Shown: positions 17,112 to 25,387, numbered from the stretch's first letter. The stretch is DNA of 49,588 bases from a bacterium (GCA_029211095.1 JARGFS010000004.1:1-49588), one strand, 5' to 3'. A program made the numbers and translations. Notes: generated by a model from the sequence alone, not told the origin.

Positions 17112-17127
17112 TGGCACGGGTCTTGCT
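17112..17127 (+). promoter_or_regulatory. Sigma54 promoter for the flgB-fliJ operon
   Basis: TGGCACG (17112-17118) and TTGCT (17123-17127) form a near-perfect -24/-12 element with exactly ten bases between the GG and GC dinucleotides. Transcription would start near 17138, 24 bases before the flgB ATG. It is expected to depend on the NtrC-type activator at 13981. Confidence 0.88.
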
Positions 17128-17161
17128 TTTGTGCTGTGCGAGTAAATATAGGAATAGGTGA

Positions 17162-17575
17162 ATGTCACAAGATTTTGCAAACATAATTTTCGCCAAGAGC
17201 GGTGTTCCCAAGCTGAAGAAATACCTCGACCTGACTTCGGTGAACCACAGGTTGACCAGCAGCAATGTCGCCAATGTCTCTACTCCGGGCTACAAGAGCA
17301 GCAGCATTGATTTTCAGCAGGAATTCAACAAAGCAACCGGTGAATCACGGCACATAGCCGGAAAGATCACCGACAACAATCATATCGCTCTGGGGCAGCA
17401 TCCGGACCGAGCACCAAAGATTGACCGGGCCCGTGTGCAGGCCGGTGAAATGAACTCGGTTGATATTGATACCGAGATGTCAAATCTGGCCAAGACCGAA
17501 CTGCAGTTCTCAACCGCCGCCAAGCTTCTACAATTGAAGTTTCAAGGCTTGAGAAAAGCGATAACGAGCAAATAG
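17162..17575 (+). CDS. flgB: Flagellar basal-body rod protein FlgB
   Basis: FlgB is the most proximal rod subunit, exported through the flagellar type III system. The 137-residue protein has the conserved 'NHRLTSSNVANVSTPGYKS' N-terminal rod motif and a C-terminal helix with 'MSNLAKTELQFSTAAKLLQLKF..LRKAI', which are characteristic of FlgB. It is the first gene after the sigma54 promoter and is followed by flgC. Confidence 0.96.
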   Translation: MSQDFANIIFAKSGVPKLKKYLDLTSVNHRLTSSNVANVSTPGYKSSSIDFQQEFNKATGESRHIAGKITDNNHIALGQHPDRAPKIDRARVQAGEMNSVDIDTEMSNLAKTELQFSTAAKLLQLKFQGLRKAITSK

Positions 17576-17595
17576 GAAAACAGGATAACTGATTT

Positions 17596-18087
17596 ATGCC
17601 AGGCTTTCTAAACGCAATTGACCAGTCGGCTCGCGGACTTTCCGTGCAGCGTTCCAAAATGAACGTGGTTGCGGAAAATATAGCCAACGCCGAAACGACC
17701 AAGACAAAGGATGGCGGCCCCTATAAAAGGCAGCGCCTGATTGTTGAAGAGCAAAAAAATGCGGGGTCATTTCAGTCAGTAATGAGAGAAGTCAGCGGAC
17801 TTTCGCGCACTAATGGCCGTCATCTGGCCGGCCGCGGACTCAAGATGATTGAAAAGTCAGACGCATCATCGGTCGAAGGCCAGGTGGTGGATGATCCGGA
17901 ATCCAGTTTCAAGGTCGTCCATGATCCTTCGCATCCCCATGCCGATTCGGAAGGGTACGTTAAGATGCCTGATATCGAGATCGTAACGGAAATGGTTGAT
18001 ATGATGGCTGCATCCCGGGCGTACGAAGCTAACACCGTGGCTATTGGCGCGGCCAAGAAAATGGCCCAGGATGCCCTGGATATATAA
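17596..18087 (+). CDS. flgC: Flagellar basal-body rod protein FlgC
   Basis: The 163-residue rod subunit shows 'RSKMNVVAENIANAETT' at the N-terminus, the family sequence 'GYVKMPDIEIVTEMVDMMAASRAYEANT' at the C-terminus, and ends in 'KKMAQDALDI'. It follows flgB by 20 bases, as in most flagellar clusters. Confidence 0.96.
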   Translation: MPGFLNAIDQSARGLSVQRSKMNVVAENIANAETTKTKDGGPYKRQRLIVEEQKNAGSFQSVMREVSGLSRTNGRHLAGRGLKMIEKSDASSVEGQVVDDPESSFKVVHDPSHPHADSEGYVKMPDIEIVTEMVDMMAASRAYEANTVAIGAAKKMAQDALDI

Positions 18088-18121
18088 AGAGAACAAATAG
18101 GAAGATTGTCGAGGATCGATT

Positions 18122-18454
18122 ATGAAAGTCAACTCAATTGGAATTCAGTCGTACCAGCAGGTTTCACAGCAGCAGGCCAGACCTGCCGCAACGGCCACTG
18201 AAGAGCAGTCGAAGTCAGCCGACAAAACAAAATTATCCATTCCGGTGCAGGATGCATCGGAATCTTCCCGTTTGGCCATCAAGGCCCCGGGAGACAGCTA
18301 CGCAAAATTTCTTTCGGTTGAAGAACGACAGGCTTTGGACCTGCTGTTCGGCAAGTTCCGTGATGCTGAAAGATTCGGTTCCGGCTACAATCGGGATATG
18401 GAAGCGAATAATGATGGCAGCAAACTTGGCCGGGTTGTCGACCTCAAGGTATAG
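18122..18454 (+). CDS. Uncharacterised protein between flgC and fliE
   Basis: This 110-residue protein is not recognised. The first 60 residues are Gln/Ser/Ala/Lys-rich and probably disordered. The second half has a predicted helix 'LSVEERQALDLLFGKFRDAERF' and a short end 'LGRVVDLKV'. It has no signal peptide, membrane segment or cysteine. It sits in frame-tight context, 34 bases after flgC and six bases before fliE, in a position where most clusters have nothing. That suggests a rod- or export-related role specific to this lineage. An overlapping frame at 18138-18458 looks like a shadow of this one. Confidence 0.7.
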   Translation: MKVNSIGIQSYQQVSQQQARPAATATEEQSKSADKTKLSIPVQDASESSRLAIKAPGDSYAKFLSVEERQALDLLFGKFRDAERFGSGYNRDMEANNDGSKLGRVVDLKV

Positions 18455-18460
18455 CTGACA

Positions 18461-18778
18461 ATGTCTACCGTAGGAAACATACAGCGTCTTGTTCCCGGAC
18501 TGATAGAGCCGACCGGCGGAACCGTCAAGCTGCCGGCTGATAAGGCGGCCATTCCTGAAGAGAATTTTACGGAATTGCTCGGCAGCCTGTTGGACTCCGT
18601 GAACAATACGCACACTGAATCAGCTGAAATACAGCAAGCTCTCTTAAACGGAGAGAATGTTGAATTGCACGAGGTCATGATCAAGCTGGAAGAAGCCGGT
18701 CTGGCCACCGATCTGTTCCTGGAAGTGCGTAACAAATTGCTGGCAGCCTATTCTGAATTGATGAGGATGCCGCTGTAA
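18461..18778 (+). CDS. fliE: Flagellar hook-basal body protein FliE
   Basis: FliE joins the MS ring to the rod. The 105-residue protein has the typical FliE C-terminal half: 'ENFTELLGSLLDSVNNTHTESAEI..', 'GENVELHEVMIKLEEA' and 'LFLEVRNKLLAAYSELMRMPL'. It starts six bases after the preceding stop without a clear ribosome-binding site, consistent with translational coupling. Confidence 0.95.
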   Translation: MSTVGNIQRLVPGLIEPTGGTVKLPADKAAIPEENFTELLGSLLDSVNNTHTESAEIQQALLNGENVELHEVMIKLEEAGLATDLFLEVRNKLLAAYSELMRMPL

Positions 18779-18843
18779 GGAAAGGAAATAGAGCCGCAAA
18801 CGTGACTATGGATGGTTACGCAAAAGCTATATAGGATATACGA

Positions 18844-20400
18844 ATGGAGAGTATCAATCAGTTTTTCAAGAATATCGGAACGTTCATTGGACGTATGACA
18901 CCGAGTCAGGTGATGATGCTTTTGGGCGTGGGAGCCGGTACGATTGCCGGAACCGTAATCCTGATCGGCTGGATCAATACGGTCAGTTACACCAGACTCT
19001 ACTCGGACCTCTCGGCCTCTGAGGCCGGTGATGTCGCCACCTATCTTGACACCCAGAAAATCCCCTACCAGCTAAGCAATGGCGGAACGGTAATTGAAGT
19101 TCCTTCCTCCGATGTCTACAAGACCAGAATTGCCCTGGCTGCCGAAGGATTGCCGCGCAACGGTAATATGGGCTACTCAATATTCGATGAAAACAATCTT
19201 GGTATGACGGACTTCCTTCAGAAGCTGAATTTCCGTCGCGCGCTGGAAGGTGAGATTACTCGGACCATTATGGAGATGGACGAGGTGAAATCGGCGCGGG
19301 TGCATATCGTTATGCCCAAGCAGCGACTCTTCAAGGATGACCAGAAGAAAACGACAGCTTCGGTTCTGCTCAAACTCAAAGGGAACAACGGACTGAACCG
19401 AACCCAGATAAGCGGAATTACTCATCTGGTGGCTGCCTCGGTTGAGGGACTGTCACCGGACAATATCTCTATTGTAGATTACAATGGTAACCTGTTGACT
19501 TCGGGGGACCGCGACGATCCTCTGGCCGGTCTCTCTTCATCACAGTTGGATGTCCGTAAACAGGTGGAAGAATACCTGCAGACCAAATCACAAAGCATGC
19601 TTGATGATGTCCTGGGAGTCGGGAAGTCAGTGGTACGGATTACGGCTGATCTTAATTTTCAGCAGATTGAAAAGACGGCCGAGTCATTCGATGCCAACAA
19701 CCCGTCCATACGGAGCGAAGAGCGGGTAGTTAATTCAGCTTCGCTGGCCGACAAGACCGAAGAAACCGCTGAAAGTAATGAAGAAAACAGCTCCGAAACG
19801 GTCATCACCAACTACGAGCTGAACAAGACAGTTGAGCACATTGTCAATGCCATTGGCAACATTGACCGTCTGTCTGTGGCTGTGATGGTTGATGGTATTT
19901 ACGCCCCGGTCGAAGCCGAAGATGGCAGCACGGAATATGTCTATCAGCCGCGACCGCAGGAAGAACTGGACCGGATGGCCGCCATTGTCAAGAATTCGGT
20001 CGGGTTTGATTCACAGCGTAACGACCAGATAGAGATGGTAAATATCGCCTTTGACCGACAGAATATGCAGGATGAGCAGGAGATGCTCGATTCTATGTAT
20101 ATGTGGGATTTCTACCTTGAGATCGCACGGAAGCTTGGGATCGTGCTGATGCTGGCCTTCATTTTCCTGATTGCTCGCAAGAAATCGAAAAAGCTATTTG
20201 CCGCCCTCGGGAAACTGGTTCCTGCCCCGAGAGTGATCAGGCAGGAAGTGGAGCAGCCGGTGATTGAAGAGGAGCAGGACGAATTACAGCCGGTTCCCGA
20301 AGAAAAACGAAAACAGACAATTGTCGATCGTATGCAGAAAACAGCCCAGGGGCAGCCGGAAGAGATCGCCAAAGTCATCAAGACTATGATGATTGAGTAG
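18844..20400 (+). CDS. fliF: Flagellar MS-ring protein FliF
   Basis: The 518-residue protein builds the inner-membrane MS ring that houses the export gate. Membrane helices lie at about residues 22-45 and 422-442. The periplasmic ring-building domains include 'DFLQKLNFRRALEGEITRTI' and 'VKSARVHIVMPKQRLF'. The C-terminal cytoplasmic tail ('IVDRMQKTAQGQPEEIAKVIKTMM') is the FliG-binding segment. It is followed by fliG after four bases. Confidence 0.97.
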   Translation: MESINQFFKNIGTFIGRMTPSQVMMLLGVGAGTIAGTVILIGWINTVSYTRLYSDLSASEAGDVATYLDTQKIPYQLSNGGTVIEVPSSDVYKTRIALAAEGLPRNGNMGYSIFDENNLGMTDFLQKLNFRRALEGEITRTIMEMDEVKSARVHIVMPKQRLFKDDQKKTTASVLLKLKGNNGLNRTQISGITHLVAASVEGLSPDNISIVDYNGNLLTSGDRDDPLAGLSSSQLDVRKQVEEYLQTKSQSMLDDVLGVGKSVVRITADLNFQQIEKTAESFDANNPSIRSEERVVNSASLADKTEETAESNEENSSETVITNYELNKTVEHIVNAIGNIDRLSVAVMVDGIYAPVEAEDGSTEYVYQPRPQEELDRMAAIVKNSVGFDSQRNDQIEMVNIAFDRQNMQDEQEMLDSMYMWDFYLEIARKLGIVLMLAFIFLIARKKSKKLFAALGKLVPAPRVIRQEVEQPVIEEEQDELQPVPEEKRKQTIVDRMQKTAQGQPEEIAKVIKTMMIE

Positions 20401-20404
20401 AACA

Positions 20405-21415
20405 ATGAATTACGAAGAAATGACACCGATGCAGAAGGTAGCCGTTGCCCTGGTCGCGTTTGGCCCCGAAGTTTCGGCCCTTGTTCTCAAGGGAATGGCG
20501 GAGCAGGACCTGGAAAGGGTCACCATCGAAATCGCCAATCTCAGAGATGTTCCAGCCGAAATTGAAGAGAAAGTCATGGGGGAATGCCATCAGATTTTTA
20601 TGGCCCGCCAGTATATCTCTCAGGGGGGCGTTGATTTTGCCCAGGACATTCTCCAGAAAGCGGTTGGCCCGCTGAAAGCGAAAGAGATTATGCATCGACT
20701 GGAATCGAGTATTCGCTCGACCGGTTTCAACCTCCTTCAGGATATTGATCCCAAGCAGTTGACCGGCTTCCTGCAGAATGAACATCCGCAGACTATCTCG
20801 CTGATCCTGACCCAGCTGGTCCCGCAACAGGCGGCTTCAATACTCTCGGAACTGACCCCCGAGTTGCAGGCCGAGGTTTCGTTGAGAGTGGCCACAATGG
20901 AAAAAATATCTCCTGAGATTCTTAAAGAGATCGAGTCCACTCTGGAAGGGCACTTTGAGCAGACAGGCGGCAGCCAGATGTCTGTCTCCGGTGGCGCCAA
21001 GTCGATAGCTGAAATTCTGAACCTGATTGATACATCCGCAGAAAAGAACATTATGCAGTCTCTGGAAGCGGAAGACCCGGACCTTGCTTCGGAAGTCAAG
21101 AATATGATGTTTGTCTTTGACGATGTCGTCCTTCTGGATGACCGCTCCATTCAGCGTTTGCTGAAAGAGGTGGAGACCAAAGATCTCTCACTGGCGCTCA
21201 AAGCGGCCAGCGACGAAGTCAAATCCAAAATATTTGCCAATGTGTCCGAACGTGTTGCTACCATGATTAAGGAAGAGATGGAGTATATGGGACCAACACG
21301 CCTGTCCGATGTTGAGGCGGCGCAGGGTCGGATCGTCGAAGCTGTCCGCAGGCTTGAAGAGGAAGGCCAGATTATGGTTTCCGGTCGTGGCGGGAAGGAA
21401 GATATCATTGTCTAA
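20405..21415 (+). CDS. fliG: Flagellar motor switch protein FliG
   Basis: FliG is the rotor protein that transmits stator torque. The 336-residue product has the N-terminal FliF-binding part ('MTPMQKVAVALVAFGPEVSA'), the middle domain with 'FLQNEHPQTISLILTQL', and the C-terminal torque helix region 'DVVLLDDRSIQRLLKEVETKDLSLALKAA'. The start is taken at ATG 20405. A TTG four codons earlier would overlap fliF. The 3' end overlaps the probable TTG start of fliH. Confidence 0.97.
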   Translation: MNYEEMTPMQKVAVALVAFGPEVSALVLKGMAEQDLERVTIEIANLRDVPAEIEEKVMGECHQIFMARQYISQGGVDFAQDILQKAVGPLKAKEIMHRLESSIRSTGFNLLQDIDPKQLTGFLQNEHPQTISLILTQLVPQQAASILSELTPELQAEVSLRVATMEKISPEILKEIESTLEGHFEQTGGSQMSVSGGAKSIAEILNLIDTSAEKNIMQSLEAEDPDLASEVKNMMFVFDDVVLLDDRSIQRLLKEVETKDLSLALKAASDEVKSKIFANVSERVATMIKEEMEYMGPTRLSDVEAAQGRIVEAVRRLEEEGQIMVSGRGGKEDIIV

Positions 21416-22109
21416 CATATTACGATCGGTAGACAGTTCTCGCTCCAATCGAGTCTTCATCGGCGAAAAGCATCGTGATTTCGAAAAAGAAGCGGTGGCT
21501 GTCAATCGGCTTGGGCATCTGATCCCGTTGGTCAATATTGTTACGGACTCCGACGGTGCCAAGCTGATCCCCATTCAGGAAGTATTCAAGATTGAGCAAT
21601 ACCTGACTGAGGCCTGCGAGGAATCTCGAAAAGCAGGGTTTGAGCAGGGATTTGAGGAAGGGAAGCAGGTAGGGCTCAAGGAAGCCAGAAACGTACTGGC
21701 GCAGTTTAACGAGGCTATCGCCAACGCTGTCACACAGCGGGAAGGCCTGCTCAATGAGGCGAGAGATCAGGTTCTCAAAATGGTTATGCAGATATCCCGC
21801 AAGGTCACTTTTGATTCGATCGAAGTTGACCCGGAGAGCGTTATTAAGCTGATCGAAGGTGTCATTGACGGACTTATCGACCGCTCAGTACTGCGGATCA
21901 AAGTTAATCCCAGGCATTTGCCAATAGTTGAGCAGAATATGGATCGGTTCCTGGAAGGATCTACCACGATCAAAGAGATTAAGATTGAACCGGACCCTCG
22001 GGTCAAATATGGCGGCTGCTTTATTGAAACTCCCACCGGCGATATAGACGCTCGTCTTGAGTCCCAGTTTGAAGTTGTCGAAGAAGCGCTCAACTCTGAC
22101 GGAGAGTAA
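21408..22109 (+). CDS. fliH: Flagellar export regulator FliH
   Basis: FliH holds the ATPase FliI in the export apparatus. The 233-residue protein shows the family repeat 'ESRKAGFEQGFEEGKQVGLKEA' (GxxxG pattern) and the conserved C-terminal domain 'RIKVNPRHLPIVEQN...VKYGGCFIETPTGDIDARLESQFEVV'. The frame is open 99 bases further upstream inside fliG. TTG at 21408 overlaps the fliG stop by eight bases and has a GGAAGGAAG site in front, so it is the best start. Confidence 0.9.
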   Translation: MSNILRSVDSSRSNRVFIGEKHRDFEKEAVAVNRLGHLIPLVNIVTDSDGAKLIPIQEVFKIEQYLTEACEESRKAGFEQGFEEGKQVGLKEARNVLAQFNEAIANAVTQREGLLNEARDQVLKMVMQISRKVTFDSIEVDPESVIKLIEGVIDGLIDRSVLRIKVNPRHLPIVEQNMDRFLEGSTTIKEIKIEPDPRVKYGGCFIETPTGDIDARLESQFEVVEEALNSDGE

Positions 22110-22111
22110 CG

Positions 22112-23428
22112 GTGAGCTATATCTCCTATGACACTTACGCCGAGCGAGTCCGCACTGCCAATACGGTCAAGCATTTCGGCAAAGTAACGCAGGTAATTGG
22201 TCTGGTCATTGAATCGGTCGGACCGGCTATCTCTATCGGACGCCTCTGCCACATAGAAAACAGAGCCAACGGAGCCAGAGTGAAGGCCGAGGTGGTCGGT
22301 TTCCGGGACGATCGCCTGCTTCTCATGCCCTTGGGACCAATCAGTGGTATTACCCCCGGAGCGATTGTAACTTCGACATCCGAGCAGCTTCGTGTTCCTG
22401 TTGGTCAGGAGTTGATTGGGCGAGTCTTAGGCGGACTTGGAAATCCTCTTGATGATAAAGGACCGGTGCTTTCACGATTGACCAGATCGGTCAATGCCAA
22501 GCCAATTCCGGCTCTCTCTCGTGTCCGCATAGATGAACAGGTACTCACCGGTATCAAGTGGATTGATCTTCTGACCCCGGTTGGCAAAGGGCAACGTATG
22601 GGTGTTTTTGCCGGGTCCGGAGTTGGTAAGTCAGTGATGCTGGGCATGATGGCCCGGGGGTCTTCAGCAGACGTGAATGTAATTGCACTGGTGGGGGAAA
22701 GAGGAAGGGAAGTCCGCGAATTTATCGAACGCGACCTGGGTCCGGAAGGGATGAAGAATTCAGTGGTTGTCGCGGTGACTTCAGACCAGCCCGCTCTGGT
22801 CCGGATCAAGGGAGCTATGACCGCCACAACAATAGCTGAGTATTTCCGAGACCAGGGAAAGGATGTTCTTCTGTTGATGGATTCAGTGACAAGAATTGCG
22901 ATGGCCCAGCGTGAAGTAGGTATCGCCGTGGGTGAGCCGCCCACCACAAAAGGATATACTCCTTCGGTGTTTGCGCTACTGCCATCCCTGCTGGAAAGGG
23001 CCGGGCATACTCAAAAAGGTTCTATTACCGGGCTGTATTCGGTGCTGGTAGAAGGAGATGATTTCAACGAGCCTATCTCCGATGCTGTCCGGTCAATCCT
23101 GGACGGGCATGTCAGTTTATCTCGGAAACTCGCGTCAAAAAGTATCTACCCGGCCGTTGATGCGGTGGACTCTATCAGTCGACTCATCAATGACATTACA
23201 TCGCCTGAGCAGGTAGCCCTGGCTAACGATGTCAAGGAGGTAATCGCGACCTATCGGGACGCCGAAGATATCATCAATCTTGGGGCCTATGTTTCCGGCT
23301 CCAACCCCAAAATTGATCGTGCCATTGAGAAGATGGACAAGATTTATGACTTCTTCAAACAGGGGATTCAGGAAACTGTGGACCACGCTGTTTCTCTGGA
23401 GCAACTGGCTGCAATAATGAAAGATTAA
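22112..23428 (+). CDS. fliI: Flagellum-specific ATPase FliI
   Basis: FliI is the ATPase of flagellar type III export, homologous to the F1 beta subunit. The 438-residue protein carries Walker A 'AGSGVGKS' (167-174, K173), 'LVGERGREVREFIE', Walker B 'VLLLMDSVTR' and 'GEPPTTKGYTPSVFALLPSLLERAG'. It starts with GTG two bases after the fliH stop. Length and motif order are standard. Confidence 0.97.
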   Translation: MSYISYDTYAERVRTANTVKHFGKVTQVIGLVIESVGPAISIGRLCHIENRANGARVKAEVVGFRDDRLLLMPLGPISGITPGAIVTSTSEQLRVPVGQELIGRVLGGLGNPLDDKGPVLSRLTRSVNAKPIPALSRVRIDEQVLTGIKWIDLLTPVGKGQRMGVFAGSGVGKSVMLGMMARGSSADVNVIALVGERGREVREFIERDLGPEGMKNSVVVAVTSDQPALVRIKGAMTATTIAEYFRDQGKDVLLLMDSVTRIAMAQREVGIAVGEPPTTKGYTPSVFALLPSLLERAGHTQKGSITGLYSVLVEGDDFNEPISDAVRSILDGHVSLSRKLASKSIYPAVDAVDSISRLINDITSPEQVALANDVKEVIATYRDAEDIINLGAYVSGSNPKIDRAIEKMDKIYDFFKQGIQETVDHAVSLEQLAAIMKD

Positions 23429-23437
23429 AGCCGGAAA

Positions 23438-23884
23438 ATGAAAAAATTTCAATACCGCCTGGAATCGTTGCTCAAACTGAAAGAGCACAAAGAAAAAGAG
23501 CGCCAGAAGGAACTGGCTATCTCCAGCCATAAGGTGAAGCGACAGGAAATGGACCTGGAGACTATCGACGGCAACCAGCGAAACGCAATCGACTCCCAGG
23601 CCAGGCGATTGGCGGGGAAATTCTCAGTTTCTGACATGCTGATTTATGGACGATACCTGCTCAAACTAAAACGAGAGAACCTGACCGGGAACGAAATGCT
23701 GAGAGTCCTCAAGAAAGATGAAGATCAGAAACGGGAAGAACTACTTCAGGCCAGCCGGGCCCGACGGGTCTACGAAAAGCTCAAAGAAAAGCAGCAGGCT
23801 GCTTTCTATTCCGAAGTCAACTCCGCTGAGCAAAAAGAAAGTGATGAAATAGCGGTCACAAATTTCCGCCGGAATAGTCATTGA
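23438..23884 (+). CDS. fliJ: Flagellar export chaperone FliJ
   Basis: The 148-residue protein is almost entirely charged coiled coil ('FQYRLESLLKLKEHKEKERQKELA', 'RRVYEKLKEKQQAAF'), the hallmark of FliJ, which connects FliI to the export gate and cycles chaperones. It follows fliI by nine bases and is the last gene of this operon: the next gene lies on the opposite strand. A 7-bp hairpin at 23936-23954 lies between the convergent genes but lacks a T-tract. Confidence 0.92.
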   Translation: MKKFQYRLESLLKLKEHKEKERQKELAISSHKVKRQEMDLETIDGNQRNAIDSQARRLAGKFSVSDMLIYGRYLLKLKRENLTGNEMLRVLKKDEDQKREELLQASRARRVYEKLKEKQQAAFYSEVNSAEQKESDEIAVTNFRRNSH

Positions 23885-23966
23885 TCGACCCTTAATTCAA
23901 GACAACCATAAATTCCATAAACGGTGATCTATAACCCGTGCATCTTTTGCACGGCAGTACCGGGGA

Positions 23967-24731
23967 TTACGGGCAGGCCGCGGGGGGGGGACCAGCTTCA
24001 AAGTAGAAAGAGACGAGATAGGTCAAGTCAGAGATATCCACCTGCTCATCCACGCTTCCATCAATGTTGGCTTCCAGCATACAGGGGGGAGCGGGTCCGC
24101 CGCCAAAGAAATATTCGACCATATAGGTGAGATCGGAAATATCCGGCTCATCGATTGGTGAGTAATTTACGTTTCCGCGATCACCAATACAGCAGTTCGC
24201 GCCGGAGAAAATCAGCTGTCCCGCCTCAAACTGGGGGACAAACTGGCTGGCCTGTGAATCCGAAAACCAGTTGGCGTGAACAGCGGCGCCGTCAATTACA
24301 TGCGTCGAGTCAATATCAATAGTCAAAGGGCCAAGGTTGGCCTCGTGTGTGTAGAAGAGATTACACAGAAGACCGGTTCCTACCGGTATGTCCGGGTCCC
24401 CAAAGGGGAAACAGTAAACCATGACTGTGTCGGCTACCATAGTGGCGCCCTTGATACCCAGGTAGTCAACCCGTCCCCCGACAAACGAAACTGAGTCCAG
24501 GGTGATAAGAGGAGAATTCCAGGTCAGGGTGAGTTCAATTCCGCTGAGGAGTTCGTCATTGACAAAAGAGATCGGGACTACCGAATTAGTGCCGGAGCTG
24601 CCCTGGGTTACGACCACGTAGGCTGTGTCCGGGTCCAGAATATCGGTTGTTATATCAACTGCTTCGGTCTTTTCAACCGGAAGAGCTATTCCGAGAAGAA
24701 ACAGTAAGATCATCGGTTTTAGTAGCTTCAT
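23967..24731 (-). CDS. Secreted cohesin-like protein with C-terminal dockerin-like repeat
   Basis: The 254-residue product starts with a signal peptide (about 1-24). Residues 30-170 resemble a cohesin-type beta sandwich ('VPISFVNDELLSGIELTLTWNSPLITLDSVSF'). From 180 on there are two dockerin-like units, each with a calcium-loop-like stretch followed by 'DISDLTY.V': 'GDRGNVNYSPIDEPDISDLTY' and 'ANIDGSVDEQVDISDLTY'. Cysteines lie at 180, 181, 217 and 253, and the linkers are Gly/Pro-rich. The function is unknown. Such tails may mediate surface attachment or complex assembly. An AAGGAA site precedes the start. The gene interrupts the flagellar cluster on the opposite strand and ends with a run of nine C in coding sense. 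Confidence 0.8.
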   Translation of the reverse strand: MKLLKPMILLFLLGIALPVEKTEAVDITTDILDPDTAYVVVTQGSSGTNSVVPISFVNDELLSGIELTLTWNSPLITLDSVSFVGGRVDYLGIKGATMVADTVMVYCFPFGDPDIPVGTGLLCNLFYTHEANLGPLTIDIDSTHVIDGAAVHANWFSDSQASQFVPQFEAGQLIFSGANCCIGDRGNVNYSPIDEPDISDLTYMVEYFFGGGPAPPCMLEANIDGSVDEQVDISDLTYLVSFYFEAGPPPAACP

Positions 24732-24960
24732 TCTTCCTTACCGTAAAAGCATATCTCCGGTCCAACGGTCAGTTTGGATACCATCCTGGACGGGGACTTT
24801 CAAATTCTGTTATTTGCCGAAGTCGGCAATTCGAGTGAGACCTTTTAGCATCTCCAATATAGTCTCCTTCCGGCAGTTAGGCAATCCGTTTCTGCTCGGA
24901 TGGATGTGCCCCGCTCCTCGCAAATCCTGCTGACTTCTACAATATATTATCGTCAGGCAG

Positions 24961-24987
24961 TAATTATATCTGATAGGAGGCCGATAT
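24961..24987 (+). promoter_or_regulatory. Sigma28-like element before the Cys-rich gene
   Basis: TAAT (24961-24964) and GCCGATAT (24980-24987) are exactly 15 bases apart, close to the flagellar sigma28 pattern TAAA-N15-GCCGATAA. The start codon at 24995 would lie at about the transcription start, so the message would be nearly leaderless. The AGGAGG at 24975-24980 is also 14 bases from the ATG, too far to be ideal. Treat as tentative. Confidence 0.35.
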
Positions 24988-24994
24988 TTTTTGT

Positions 24995-25210
24995 ATGAGC
25001 ACTAAATCCGAAATTAAAAAAGCCTGCCGTTGCGCCTATCTGAAATCCTGCTATATGGCCGAAGAGCTAAAGTGCTTTGGCTACAAAACAGACTGTGCCC
25101 TCTACCAGAAATCCAACGGAGAGTTCTACAGCGAGCACCGCTTTAACCAGGCTATGGACCACCTGATCGACAAGGCGCGATCAAAGTATTTTGAAAATAA
25201 TGAGCTTTAG
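24995..25210 (+). CDS. Small cysteine-rich protein of unknown function
   Basis: The 71-residue protein has five cysteines (C11, C13, C19, C27, C34) in its first half, in the pattern 'ACRCAYLKSC' and 'KCFGYKTDCALY', suggesting metal binding. A charged helical second half follows ('RFNQAMDHLIDKARSKYF'). I do not recognise the family. It stands alone between the divergent dockerin-like gene and the sigma54 promoter of flgF. Lack of a well-spaced ribosome-binding site lowers confidence, but composition and codon use look like a real gene. Confidence 0.65.
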   Translation: MSTKSEIKKACRCAYLKSCYMAEELKCFGYKTDCALYQKSNGEFYSEHRFNQAMDHLIDKARSKYFENNEL

Positions 25211-25350
25211 GCTCTGCCTTGAATCCAGAAATTTATTCCTGAAATTTCCAGAAAACTATTCCGCTATCTCGCTATCTGGCCGAGATCAAGCAGTCTTTTC
25301 GTTGCCGTAAACTGTAATAGGGGAGAGGGTTAGGCCTCGCCGGCCGGCTT

Positions 25351-25367
25351 TGGCATGGCAACTGCTT
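25351..25367 (+). promoter_or_regulatory. Sigma54 promoter for the flgF operon
   Basis: TGGCATG (25351-25357) and CTGCTT (25362-25367) form a -24/-12 element with exactly ten bases between GG and GC. Transcription would begin near 25377, only about 11 bases before the ATG at 25388, and therefore close to the GGAGG site at 25378-25382. Confidence 0.75.
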
Positions 25368-25387
25368 TGTGAGGGGTGGAGGAATAT

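Noticed and set aside
24814-24829. Inverted repeat TTGCCG-AAGT-CGGCAA in the gap between the dockerin-like and Cys-rich genes
   Set aside because: It is a short 6-bp repeat with no promoter or T-tract attached; no function can be supported.
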